14,488 bases of DNA from an uncultured Rhodocyclaceae bacterium. Lineage in GTDB: Bacteria > Pseudomonadota > Gammaproteobacteria > Burkholderiales > Rhodocyclaceae. The first letter of the stretch is position 1, and every line of letters begins with the position of its first letter. The DNA is taken from NCBI GenBank assembly GCA_900549295.1, contig URNG01000083.1:1-14488 (forward strand), given 5' to 3'. The notes under the pieces were generated by a model, which saw nothing but the letters and a program-made list of their open reading frames with translations, made no database searches and was not told the DNA's origin. The translations under genes and the position numbers were made by a program. Of this stretch, positions 1-6,157 are shown in pieces.

Positions 1-104
1 AGGTCATGCTCTTCTACTGGATGCGCGAGTGGGCCGGCGTCATGTTCCTCGTCGGGCTCATCGTCTACCTCATCTCCTTCTTCGTCAGCGGAGAAGAAAA
101 GTAA
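1..104 (+). CDS. C-terminal end of an integral membrane protein (5' part outside window)
   Basis: An open frame enters from the left edge and ends at TAA 102-104, giving 33 visible residues. They contain FYWMREWAGV followed by a hydrophobic run (MFLVGLIVYLISFF) and a short charged end (SGEEK), which looks like a last transmembrane helix with a cytoplasmic tail. The W-R-x-x-G-x-x-F-x-x-G pattern reminds me of the last helix of heme-copper oxidase or NorB-type subunits, but the piece is too short to assign. A strong terminator starts 26 bases after the stop, so this is the last gene of its operon. The membrane-protein call is firm; the family is a guess. Confidence 0.6.
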   Translation, partial: VMLFYWMREWAGVMFLVGLIVYLISFFVSGEEK

Positions 105-130
105 GTCGGGACGACGTTTCGATTCGCACA

Positions 131-155
131 AGGGCAGCGCAAGCTGCCCTTTTTT
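131..155 (+). terminator. Rho-independent terminator after the left-edge membrane gene
   Basis: A perfect 8-bp inverted repeat, AGGGCAGC / GCTGCCCT, with a GCAA tetraloop is followed directly by a run of T. It lies 26 bases after the stop of the left-edge gene and before the M48 protease promoter, so it separates the two transcription units. Confidence 0.9.
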
Positions 156-188
156 CATGCGCTTCACTTTCCCTTTACCTATTGCAGC

Positions 189-216
189 TTGACCTCACTG
201 CAGCACATGCCAGAAT
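189..216 (+). promoter_or_regulatory. Possible sigma-70 promoter of the M48 protease gene
   Basis: TTGACC at 189-194 resembles a -35 box. A 16-base spacer leads to CAGAAT at 211-216, which matches the -10 consensus at four of six positions. Transcription would start near 224, leaving a leader of about 28 bases before the ATG at 252. This agrees with the ribosome binding site AAGGA at 241-245 and argues against the upstream in-frame starts at 189 and 207. It was assigned by eye only. Confidence 0.4.
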
Positions 217-251
217 TCGCAGATATATCCCATCTCGCGAAAGGATGCCCC

Positions 252-1580
252 ATGCCCGCCAACGACCAACTTGCCCAGCGCCTGGCCAGCCAGCGCCTGA
301 CCCGCCGTGACGTGCTGTGGTTTTTCGGTGCCTCCGCCCTGTCCGGCTGCGCGCAATCGCCGGTCGGCGGCAAATCCATTCTGGTCGGCATGAGCGAGGC
401 GCAGGAAAGGGCCGTCGACCAGGAAGTCGCGCCGCAGCAGTTTTCCACCGATCTCGGGCCGATTCAGGATGCCCAGGTCAACAATTACGTGAACAGCATC
501 GGCCAGCGCATGGACAAACTCACGCATCGCCCGAACATGCCTTATTCCTATCGCGTGCTCAACGCCAACTACGTCAATGCCTACACCTTCCCCGGCGGCG
601 CCATGGGCGTGACGCGCGGCATCCTGGTCGATTTGCAGGACGAAGCCGAACTGGCAGCGCTGCTCGGCCACGAAATGGGCCACGTCAACGCCCGCCACGC
701 CGCGCAACGCCAAGGGCAATCGATGATCGCCTCCGCCGCCATGGCCGGCGTCGGCATCGCCGCATCGAGCAGCGAATGGGGCGCGCTGGCCGCCATCGGC
801 GGGCAACTGGGGGAAAGCCTGCTGTTATCGAGCTATTCCCGCGACAACGAACGCGAGGCCGATGCGCTCGGCCAGGAATACATGGTGCGCGCCGGCTACC
901 CGGCCAGCGGCATGACCCGCCTGCACGAACTGCTCGTGCGCGAACAAAAGGAGCAGCCAGGCATGCTGCAAACCATGTTCTCCACCCATCCGATGAGCGT
1001 CGAACGCCGAGACACCGCGCAGAAGCTCGCCAGCACGCAATACGCTGCCAGCCTCAACCGCGACCCCGGTCGCCAGCGCTTCATGGACAGCACCGCCAGC
1101 CTGCGCCGCATCAAACCCACTATCGAAGCCTGCCAGAACGGCGAAACCGCCATGGCCAGCAAGGCTTACGACAAGGCTGAGGGACAATTCCGCAGCGCCC
1201 TGCAGAAAACCCCGCGCGACTACGCCAGCAACGTGCTGATGGGCCAATGCCTGGAAGCCCAAGGCAAATCCCGCGATGCCCTGGCCTACGCCAACACCGC
1301 CAAACAGATTTACCCGCAGGAAGCACAAGCCCACAAACTCGCCGGCGCCCTGGCCCTCGGCTTGAAAGACCCGGCCGCCGCCTACGCCAGCCTAGATCAA
1401 TACGACCGCATGCTCCCCGGCGATGCCGGCGTCGGTTTCCTCAAGGGCGTCGCCCTCGAAGGCATGGGCAAACGCCAGGAAGCGGCACAACAATACGCCG
1501 GCTACCTCAACAAACAGCGCCAGGGCAAGGCGGCAGAATACGCTTACAGCCGGCTGAAGGGCTGGGGGTATGCGAAGTAG
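252..1580 (+). CDS. M48 family metalloprotease with TPR tail, BepA-like, probable Tat-exported lipoprotein
   Basis: This is a zinc metallopeptidase of the periplasmic YfgC/BepA type, 442 residues (E. coli BepA is close to 490). That family degrades or matures outer-membrane proteins stalled at the assembly machinery. The zinc motif HEMGH is at about 140-144, and the third ligand lies in NEREAD at about 199-204. The family block NAYTFPGGAMGVTRG precedes the zinc site and THPMSVERR follows it. From about residue 280 the chain is helical TPR-like sequence. The N-terminus has TRRDVLWFF, then ALSGC with Cys33. The twin arginine, hydrophobic stretch and lipobox suggest a Tat-type lipoprotein signal, and Ala after the Cys fits outer-membrane sorting. 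ATG 252 was chosen because AAGGA sits 6 bases upstream and a longer N-terminus would bury the signal peptide. The gene is a single-gene unit between a terminator and the convergent ychF. Confidence 0.88.
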   Translation: MPANDQLAQRLASQRLTRRDVLWFFGASALSGCAQSPVGGKSILVGMSEAQERAVDQEVAPQQFSTDLGPIQDAQVNNYVNSIGQRMDKLTHRPNMPYSYRVLNANYVNAYTFPGGAMGVTRGILVDLQDEAELAALLGHEMGHVNARHAAQRQGQSMIASAAMAGVGIAASSSEWGALAAIGGQLGESLLLSSYSRDNEREADALGQEYMVRAGYPASGMTRLHELLVREQKEQPGMLQTMFSTHPMSVERRDTAQKLASTQYAASLNRDPGRQRFMDSTASLRRIKPTIEACQNGETAMASKAYDKAEGQFRSALQKTPRDYASNVLMGQCLEAQGKSRDALAYANTAKQIYPQEAQAHKLAGALALGLKDPAAAYASLDQYDRMLPGDAGVGFLKGVALEGMGKRQEAAQQYAGYLNKQRQGKAAEYAYSRLKGWGYAK

Positions 1581-1604
1581 GGAGGCTGCAAAACAAGACG
1601 GGGC

Positions 1605-2696
1605 TCAGACGTTGAACAAGAAATTCAAAACATCCCCATCCCTGACCACATAGTCCTTCCCCTCCGCCCGCATCTTCCCGGCCTCCTTGGCCCCCTGCTC
1701 GCCCTTGTACTGGATGAAATCGGCGAAGGCGATGGTCTGGGCGCGGATGAAGCCGCGTTCGAAGTCGGTGTGGATGACGCCGGCGGCTTGGGGGGCGGTG
1801 TCGCCGGCGTGGATGGTCCAGGCACGGACTTCCTTGACGCCGGCGGTGAAGTAGGTTTGCAGGCCGAGCAGCTTGTAGCCGGCGCGGATGAGGCGGTCGA
1901 GGCCGGGTTCGGCGAGGCCCATGTCGGCGAGGAATTCGGCTTTGTCGGCGTCGTCGAGATCGGCGATTTCGGCTTCGATGTTGGCGCACAGGGCGACGAC
2001 TTCGGCGCCTTCGGCGGCGGCGTGCTGTTCCACGGCGGCAAGCAGCGGGTTGTTCTGGAAACCGTTGTCGGCAACGTTGGCAGCGTAGAGCACCGGCTTG
2101 GCGGTGATGAGGCAGAAGGGCTTGAGGTTGGCGTGTTCTTCCTTGGAGAGCTCGAGGGCGCGCACGGGTTTGCCCTTGTCGAGCTGCGCCATGCATTTTT
2201 CCAGCACGGAAACCAGGATTTTGGCTTCCTTATCGCCGGCGTTGGCGGGTTTTTTGTAGCGGTTTAGCGCTTTTTCGACGGTGGCCATGTCGGCGAGCGC
2301 CAGTTCGGTGTCGATCACTTCGATGTCGCGGATGGGATCGACGCTGCCGGAAACGTGCACCACGTTGGGGTCTTCAAAACAGCGAACGACGTGCACGATG
2401 GCGTCGGTCTCGCGGATGTTGGCGAGAAACTGGTTGCCCAGCCCTTCGCCCTTGGAAGCCCCGGCGACCAGGCCGGCGATGTCGACGAACTCGACGATGG
2501 CGGGCTGGATCTTCTGCGGTTTGACGATTTCGGAAAGCTGCGCCAGACGCGGGTCGGGGACTTCGACGATGCCGACGTTAGGCTCGATGGTGCAGAAGGG
2601 GTAGTTCGCCGCTTCGATGCCAGCTTTGGTCAGGGCGTTGAAGAGCGTGGATTTGCCGACGTTGGGCAGGCCGACGATGCCGCATTGGAGGGACAT
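1605..2696 (-). CDS. ychF: Ribosome-binding ATPase YchF (OLA1 family)
   Basis: The 363-residue product has the same length as E. coli YchF and matches its pattern throughout. The P-loop GLPNVGKST is at residues 9-17. Next come FVDIAGLVAGASKGEG (G3 region) and the family-specific NIRETDAIVHVVRCFEDPN. The TGS-domain block LQTYFTAGVKEVRAWTI is in the C-terminal part, and the end is NFLFNV. The family is an Obg-related P-loop protein that hydrolyses ATP rather than GTP, binds ribosomes and is linked to stress responses and translation fidelity. The start at 2696 aligns with the family N-terminus (MSLQCGIVGLPN) and has AAGGA 7 bases upstream; an in-frame ATG 72 bases earlier only adds repeat-derived residues. 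It is the last gene of the prs-rplY-pth-ychF run and converges with the M48 gene across 24 bases without a visible terminator. Confidence 0.97.
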   Translation of the reverse strand: MSLQCGIVGLPNVGKSTLFNALTKAGIEAANYPFCTIEPNVGIVEVPDPRLAQLSEIVKPQKIQPAIVEFVDIAGLVAGASKGEGLGNQFLANIRETDAIVHVVRCFEDPNVVHVSGSVDPIRDIEVIDTELALADMATVEKALNRYKKPANAGDKEAKILVSVLEKCMAQLDKGKPVRALELSKEEHANLKPFCLITAKPVLYAANVADNGFQNNPLLAAVEQHAAAEGAEVVALCANIEAEIADLDDADKAEFLADMGLAEPGLDRLIRAGYKLLGLQTYFTAGVKEVRAWTIHAGDTAPQAAGVIHTDFERGFIRAQTIAFADFIQYKGEQGAKEAGKMRAEGKDYVVRDGDVLNFLFNV

Positions 2697-2709
2697 GGGG
2701 AATTCCTTG

Positions 2710-2775
2710 GTGAAATGTGAAAGATGAAAGGTGAAACGTGCGCAGGAAATCCACGGCTCACATTTCACGTTTCGC
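2710..2775. repeat. Inverted clusters of a 7-bp tandem repeat (RTGAAAN)
   Basis: On the plus strand, four 7-base units run without a gap from 2710: GTGAAAT, GTGAAAG, ATGAAAG, GTGAAAC, then a partial GTG to 2740. After 18 bases the same motif appears in the opposite orientation (CAC ATTTCAC GTTTCGC, 2759-2775). The two sides form a perfect 10-bp inverted repeat (2710-2719 with 2759-2768) and a competing 8-bp one (2733-2740 with 2766-2773). The array fills most of the pth-ychF spacer, and its right arm encodes the pth C-terminus and stop codon. Confidence 0.85.
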
Positions 2776-3342
2776 GGAATGCAGCTCCTTCTGGGCGCTG
2801 GCGTAATCCCCTGCCGCGATCAGGGGCCAGGCGGCGAGGCTGCGGCTCAGGGCGTGCTCAATATCGGGAAGTTCGTCTTTGCGCGGAGGGTGCAGGACAA
2901 AATCGACAACCTGCTGCGTCAGATTGAGGGTGCGCGGGTGGCCGATGCCCAGGCGCAACCGCCAGAAATCGGCGCTGCCGAGCCTGGCCTGGATGTCTTT
3001 CAGCCCGTTGTGGCCGCCGTTGCCGCCGCCCTGTTTGAGGCGGATACCGCCGGGCGGGAGATCGAGTTCATCGTGGATGACGAGGATTTCTGCCGGGGCG
3101 ATCTTGTAGAAATTGGCGAGCGCCGCCACCGCCTGACCGGAGCGGTTCATGAAGGTGGTCGGCTGCAGCAGCCAGAATTCGCCCGCGCGCGCGGCCAAGC
3201 CGAAGAACTTGGCCTGCGGGGCGAGGCTGGTTTTCAACTGCGCCGCCAGCCGGTCGACGTACCAGAAGCCGACGTTGTGCCGGGTATCGGCATATTCCGG
3301 GCCGGGGTTGCCGAGGCCGACGATGAGGCGGGGTGCTGTCAT
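2758..3342 (-). CDS. pth: Peptidyl-tRNA hydrolase
   Basis: This enzyme hydrolyses the ester bond of peptidyl-tRNAs released from stalled ribosomes in the cytoplasm. The 194-residue protein has the normal Pth length. Family residues are all visible: Asn12 in GLGNPGPEY, catalytic His22 in TRHNVGF, Asp91 in HDELDLPPGG, and Asn112 in GGGNGGHNGLKD, followed by LRLGIGHP. The ATG at 3342 gives the standard N-terminus (PRLIVGLGNPG), but I see no clear Shine-Dalgarno sequence before it. The last residues (AKREM) and the TGA lie inside an inverted 7-bp repeat array, so the extreme C-terminus may have been remodelled by the repeat. It sits between rplY and ychF in the conserved order. Confidence 0.97.
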   Translation of the reverse strand: MTAPRLIVGLGNPGPEYADTRHNVGFWYVDRLAAQLKTSLAPQAKFFGLAARAGEFWLLQPTTFMNRSGQAVAALANFYKIAPAEILVIHDELDLPPGGIRLKQGGGNGGHNGLKDIQARLGSADFWRLRLGIGHPRTLNLTQQVVDFVLHPPRKDELPDIEHALSRSLAAWPLIAAGDYASAQKELHSAKREM

Positions 3343-3386
3343 GGACGCGGGCGCATAGGTGGATATATTTGCGGGCAGAATCTGCG

Positions 3387-3419
3387 AAAAGGCCGCCGGG
3401 GCGGTTGCCTGCGGCGGCC
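3387..3419 (-). terminator. Possible weak terminator or attenuator between rplY and pth
   Basis: Read on the minus strand, GGCCGCCG and CGGCGGCC form a perfect 8-bp GC stem around a 14-base loop, followed by only four T residues. It lies just after the rplY stop and upstream of pth. The short T run suggests partial termination or 3'-end protection, which would lower pth-ychF readthrough rather than block it. Confidence 0.4.
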
Positions 3420-3441
3420 AGTCATGCGGCGGGCAGCGTGC

Positions 3442-4047
3442 TTATTCGGCAGCGGCTTCGGTTTCTTCCGCCGCTTGTGCGCCACCCTTGCCGACGATGC
3501 TGACGACCACCGGGTCTTCGTCGCCGTGCTTGGGCAGGCTCACGCCCTTGGGCAGCTTCAGTTGCGAAGCGTGGATGTTTTCGCCGACCGTGAGGCCGCC
3601 GACGTCCACTTCGATGAATTCCGGCAGGTTCTTGGCCAGACAGGTGACTTCGATTTCGGTCAGGGTGTGGTTCACCAGACCGCCGCCCAGCTTGACACCC
3701 GGCGCCGAGTCTTCATTGACGAAGTGCAGCGGCACCTTGATGTGCAGTTCGTGCTTGGCATCGACACGCTGGAAATCGATGTGCAGCACCAGCGGCTTGT
3801 AGGCGTGTTTCTGGAAATCGCGCAGGAGAACCTGCTCTTTCTTGCCGTCGACCACCAGATTGATGATGGAAGAATGGAAGGCTTCCTTCTTCAGCTTGAG
3901 GAGGAGATCGTTGTGGTTGGTTTCGATGGCCAGCGGGGCGGCTTCGCCACCATAAACGATGCCCGGGACGGTACCGGCACGGCGCAGGCGGCGGCTCGCA
4001 CCCGAACCCTGAACGCTGCGTGCAGAAGCGATGACTTCAAATTGCAT
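3442..4047 (-). CDS. rplY: 50S ribosomal protein L25, long Ctc/TL5 form
   Basis: This protein binds 5S rRNA in the central protuberance of the large subunit. At 201 residues it is the two-domain Ctc/TL5 form rather than the roughly 95-residue E. coli L25. The N-terminal 5S-binding domain (about 1-90) begins MQFEVIASARSVQGSGASRR and has the family stretch RRAGTVPGIVYGG. The C-terminal beta domain (about 95-180) includes VPLHFVNEDSAPGVKLGG and LPEFIEVDVGGLTVGENIHASQL. The chain ends in an Ala/Glu-rich tail typical of the family. ATG 4047 has GGAG 7 bases upstream. The gene follows prs by 57 bases, a spacer that carries a hairpin just before the ribosome binding site. Confidence 0.97.
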   Translation of the reverse strand: MQFEVIASARSVQGSGASRRLRRAGTVPGIVYGGEAAPLAIETNHNDLLLKLKKEAFHSSIINLVVDGKKEQVLLRDFQKHAYKPLVLHIDFQRVDAKHELHIKVPLHFVNEDSAPGVKLGGGLVNHTLTEIEVTCLAKNLPEFIEVDVGGLTVGENIHASQLKLPKGVSLPKHGDEDPVVVSIVGKGGAQAAEETEAAAE

Positions 4048-4065
4048 GGAACTACTCCAGAAAAT

Positions 4066-4091
4066 TTCCCGTACCGCGACCAGAACGGGAA
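4066..4091 (-). promoter_or_regulatory. Hairpin in the prs-rplY spacer, just upstream of the rplY ribosome binding site
   Basis: A perfect 7-bp inverted repeat, TTCCCGT / ACGGGAA, encloses a 12-base loop in the short gap after the prs stop. On the minus strand its 3' arm ends 5 bases before the CTGGAG that contains the rplY Shine-Dalgarno sequence. There is no T run after the stem, so it does not look like a terminator for prs. It could be an RNA processing or stability element, or a leader structure affecting rplY translation. Confidence 0.4.
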
Positions 4092-4104
4092 GGTTGAAAA
4101 AAAC

Positions 4105-5055
4105 TTAGTCGATGAACAGCGAGGAAACCGAATCTTCGTTGCTGATGCGACGGATGGTTTCGGCCAGGATTTCGGCCACGGAAAGCTGGCGGATGCGCGG
4201 GCAGGCTTCGGCGTCCGGGCGCAGCGGGATGGTGTCGGTGACGACCAGGGCGTCGAGATCGGAAGTGTTCACGCGCTCGATCGCCGGGCCGGACAGAACC
4301 GGGTGGGTGCAGTAGGCGACGACCTGGCTGGCACCGTTGGCTTTCAGCGCCGTGGCGGCTTTGCACAGGGTGCCGGCGGTATCTACCATGTCGTCCATCA
4401 GGATGCAGGAGCGGCCCTTGACGTCGCCGATGATGTTCATCACTTCCGCGACGTTGGCCTTGGGCCGGCGCTTGTCGATGATCGCCAGATCGCATTCCAG
4501 GCGCTTGGCGAGCGAGCGGGCGCGCACCACGCCGCCGTGGTCGGGAGAAACGACCATGGGATTTTCGTAATTCTGCTGCTTGAGGTCTTGCAGCAGGATG
4601 GGCAGGGCGTAGATGTTGTCGACCGGAATGTCGAAGAAACCCTGAATCTGTTCGGCGTGCAGATCCATCGTCAGCACGCGGTCGACGCCGGAGGCGGCGA
4701 GCATGTTGGCAACCAGCTTGGCGGCGATCGGCACCCGCGAGGAGCGCGAGCGGCGGTCTTGCCGGGCGTAGCCGAAGTAGGGAATGGTGGCGGTGACGCG
4801 GCCGGCGGAAGCGCGCTTGAGCGCATCGACCATGACCAGGAGTTCCATCAGGTTGTCGTTGGTCGGCGCGCAGGTGGATTGCAGGACGAAAATGTCGCGC
4901 CCGCGCACGTGCTCCTGCAATTCGACGCTGACCTCGCCATCGGAAAACCGGCCCACATCGGCACGACCGAGGTCGACGTTGAGCCGTTTCGCAACGTCGG
5001 AGGCCAGTTTTTGATTGGCGTTACCGGCAAAAACCATCAGGCTGTTGTAGGCCAT
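4105..5055 (-). CDS. prs: Ribose-phosphate pyrophosphokinase (PRPP synthetase)
   Basis: The enzyme makes PRPP from ribose 5-phosphate and ATP, feeding purine, pyrimidine, histidine, tryptophan and NAD synthesis in the cytoplasm. The 316-residue product is the usual class I length. Visible landmarks are FSDGEVSVE (37-45), the ATP-binding stretch YARQDRRSRSSRVPI (96-110), MDLHAEQIQGFF (130-141), the flexible-loop Lys in DKRRPKANV (194-202), and the PRPP-binding loop LMDDMVDTAGT (219-229). The ATG at 5055 gives a short N-terminus before VFAGNAN, as in relatives. Upstream lie a terminator for tRNA-Gln and a tandem 10-bp repeat, so prs probably has its own promoter between about 5056 and 5120. I could not pick a convincing -35/-10 pair. 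Confidence 0.98.
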   Translation of the reverse strand: MAYNSLMVFAGNANQKLASDVAKRLNVDLGRADVGRFSDGEVSVELQEHVRGRDIFVLQSTCAPTNDNLMELLVMVDALKRASAGRVTATIPYFGYARQDRRSRSSRVPIAAKLVANMLAASGVDRVLTMDLHAEQIQGFFDIPVDNIYALPILLQDLKQQNYENPMVVSPDHGGVVRARSLAKRLECDLAIIDKRRPKANVAEVMNIIGDVKGRSCILMDDMVDTAGTLCKAATALKANGASQVVAYCTHPVLSGPAIERVNTSDLDALVVTDTIPLRPDAEACPRIRQLSVAEILAETIRRISNEDSVSSLFID

Positions 5056-5102
5056 AGTGCGTATCCCGGCGGGAAACCGCGCGTGGCGATTTGCCCGGTG
5101 CT

Positions 5103-5122
5103 ATTCAACGAAATTCAACGAA
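5103..5122. repeat. Perfect tandem 10-bp repeat upstream of prs
   Basis: ATTCAACGAA occurs twice back to back (5103-5112 and 5113-5122). Read on the minus strand it is TTCGTTGAAT twice, starting in the T run of the tRNA-Gln terminator and ending about 48 bases before the prs start codon. The one-turn spacing would place both copies on the same face of the helix, so it may be a binding site for a regulator of prs, or a chance duplication. Confidence 0.6.
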
Positions 5123-5146
5123 AAAGGGCAGGTCGCCGACCTGCCC
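5121..5146 (-). terminator. Rho-independent terminator after tRNA-Gln
   Basis: On the minus strand a perfect 9-bp stem, GGGCAGGTC / GACCTGCCC, with a 3-base loop is followed by TTTTT. It begins 10 bases after the CCA end of the tRNA and separates tRNA transcription from prs. Confidence 0.92.
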
Positions 5147-5156
5147 AAAGGAAAAC

Positions 5157-5233
5157 TGGCAGAGGAGGAAGGATTCGAACCTTCGAATGCCGGAATCAAA
5201 ATCCGGTGCCTTGACCAACTTGGCGACTCCCCT
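5157..5233 (-). tRNA. tRNA-Gln (anticodon TTG)
   Basis: The 77-base minus-strand gene folds as a complete cloverleaf with encoded CCA (5157-5159) and G73. The anticodon stem is CCGGA/TCCGG around TTTTGAT, with anticodon TTG at 5199-5197. The T arm is GAAGG-TTCGAAT-CCTTC. The D arm has GCC/GGC with GG in the loop. The acceptor pairs are A1-U72, G2-C71, G3-U70, G4-C69, G5-C68, A6-U67 and G7-C66. The third pair is a G-U wobble, which is unusual for tRNA-Gln. The position between ispE and prs is the same as in Pseudomonas, and the gene is closed by its own terminator. Confidence 0.97.
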
Positions 5234-5273
5234 GCGGGCCGTTCTTGCATGTCCGCAATCGAACGAGCCGCGA

Positions 5274-5279
5274 ATCATA
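5274..5279 (-). promoter_or_regulatory. Possible -10 box of the tRNA-Gln gene
   Basis: The minus-strand hexamer TATGAT matches the -10 consensus at five of six positions. It lies about 40 bases before the tRNA 5' end, in the 84-base gap after ispE. No good -35 hexamer is visible 16-18 bases upstream (the sequence there is GGATTT-like), so the tRNA may also be processed from the ispE transcript. Confidence 0.3.
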
Positions 5280-5317
5280 CGGGAAAGTTTTTGGAAAATC
5301 CAGCCTCGGGCGATTTT

Positions 5318-6157
5318 TCAGCCGATTTCCGCCAGCGGATGTTGCACAAGCCCCCGTGCCAGCCAGCCACGCCAGCCCGAGGGACGCTGGTCGAGCACTG
5401 CTTGCGCTTCATCCGGATCGGCAAAAGCGGCAAAAACACAGGCGCCGGAGCCGGTCATCAGCGCTTTGGGCGCAAAGCCGCGCAGCCATTCCAGGGCGGC
5501 GGCAACGGGGGGAAAAGCCGCGCAGGCAACCGGTTCCAGATCGTTATGGCCAACACCGGGTTGCCAGAGGACAGGGGCGAGTGCGGGCGTGTCGCGGCGC
5601 AGCGTTGCGGCCCCGAAAATGGCGGCGGTAGGCACATGGGCGTCGGGATGCAGGATCAGATACGTGGTCTGTGGCAAATCCAGGTCGATGAAACGCTCGC
5701 CGACCCCCTCGGCAAAGCAGTTGCGGCCATGCACGAAAACGGGGACGTCGGCACCCAGCTGCAGCCCGAGATGTTCCAGTTCGGTTCGCGCCATGCCGGT
5801 TTGCCACAAATGATTGAGCGCCAGCAGCACGGTTGCGGCGTCCGACGAGCCGCCCCCCAGACCGCCGCCCATGGGCAGGTTTTTCGTCAGCGCGATGCCG
5901 GCACCTTGCCGGCAGCCGGTATGCGCCTGCAGCAGGCGGGCGGCGCGCACGGTGAGATCGTCGTCCGGCGCCACGCCCGGCGTCGGGGTGGAGAGAACGA
6001 TTTGCCCGTCGTCGCGCGGCGTGAAGCGCAAGAAATCGGCGCAATCGATGAAGCGGAAAACGGTTTGCAGCAGGTGATAGCCATCCGGGCGGCGGCCAAC
6101 GACGTGCAGGAAGAGATTGAGTTTGGCCGGTGCCGGCCAGTCGCTGTGCCAGTTCAT
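5318..6157 (-). CDS. ispE: 4-(cytidine 5'-diphospho)-2-C-methyl-D-erythritol kinase
   Basis: This GHMP kinase phosphorylates CDP-ME in the MEP pathway to isoprenoid precursors. The product is 279 residues with the start used here. The N-terminal substrate motif is PAPAKLNLFLHVVGRRPDGYH. The ATP loop LPMGGGLGGGSSDAA is at about 94-108 and contains the catalytic Asp of GGGSSDA. The C-terminal GHMP motif is LMTGSGACVFAAF. I chose ATG 6157 because it overlaps the lolB stop as ATGA and gives a family-like N-terminus. An ATG 12 bases upstream (6169) is possible, but GAGGA abuts it with no spacing, whereas it is 12 bases from 6157. The gene order lolB-ispE-tRNA-Gln-prs is conserved. Confidence 0.96.
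   Translation of the reverse strand: MNWHSDWPAPAKLNLFLHVVGRRPDGYHLLQTVFRFIDCADFLRFTPRDDGQIVLSTPTPGVAPDDDLTVRAARLLQAHTGCRQGAGIALTKNLPMGGGLGGGSSDAATVLLALNHLWQTGMARTELEHLGLQLGADVPVFVHGRNCFAEGVGERFIDLDLPQTTYLILHPDAHVPTAAIFGAATLRRDTPALAPVLWQPGVGHNDLEPVACAAFPPVAAALEWLRGFAPKALMTGSGACVFAAFADPDEAQAVLDQRPSGWRGWLARGLVQHPLAEIG

Noticed and set aside
189..251. Longer N-terminus for the M48 protease from TTG 189 or ATG 207
   Set aside because: These starts overlap the likely promoter and have no clear ribosome binding site. They would also put extra residues before the Tat/lipobox signal; ATG 252 has AAGGA at good spacing.
195..806. A 203-codon minus-strand frame inside the M48 protease gene
   Set aside because: Shadow of the third-position GC bias of the real gene; no ribosome binding site or family pattern.
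1581..1604. A shared terminator between the convergent M48 and ychF genes
   Set aside because: The 24-base gap and its flanks show no stem followed by a T run on either strand.
2710..2775. A CRISPR array or phage attachment site
   Set aside because: Units are 7 bases, contiguous and without spacers, and no cas or integrase gene is present in the window.
2731..5214. An 827-codon plus-strand open frame running antisense to pth, rplY and prs
   Set aside because: It lies opposite three conserved genes and crosses the repeat array and tRNA-Gln. It resembles no family and has the composition expected of a GC-rich shadow frame.
5290..5318. Terminator after ispE (GGAAAATC ... GATTTTTC)
   Set aside because: The stem is short, AT-rich and imperfect, and no T run follows it.
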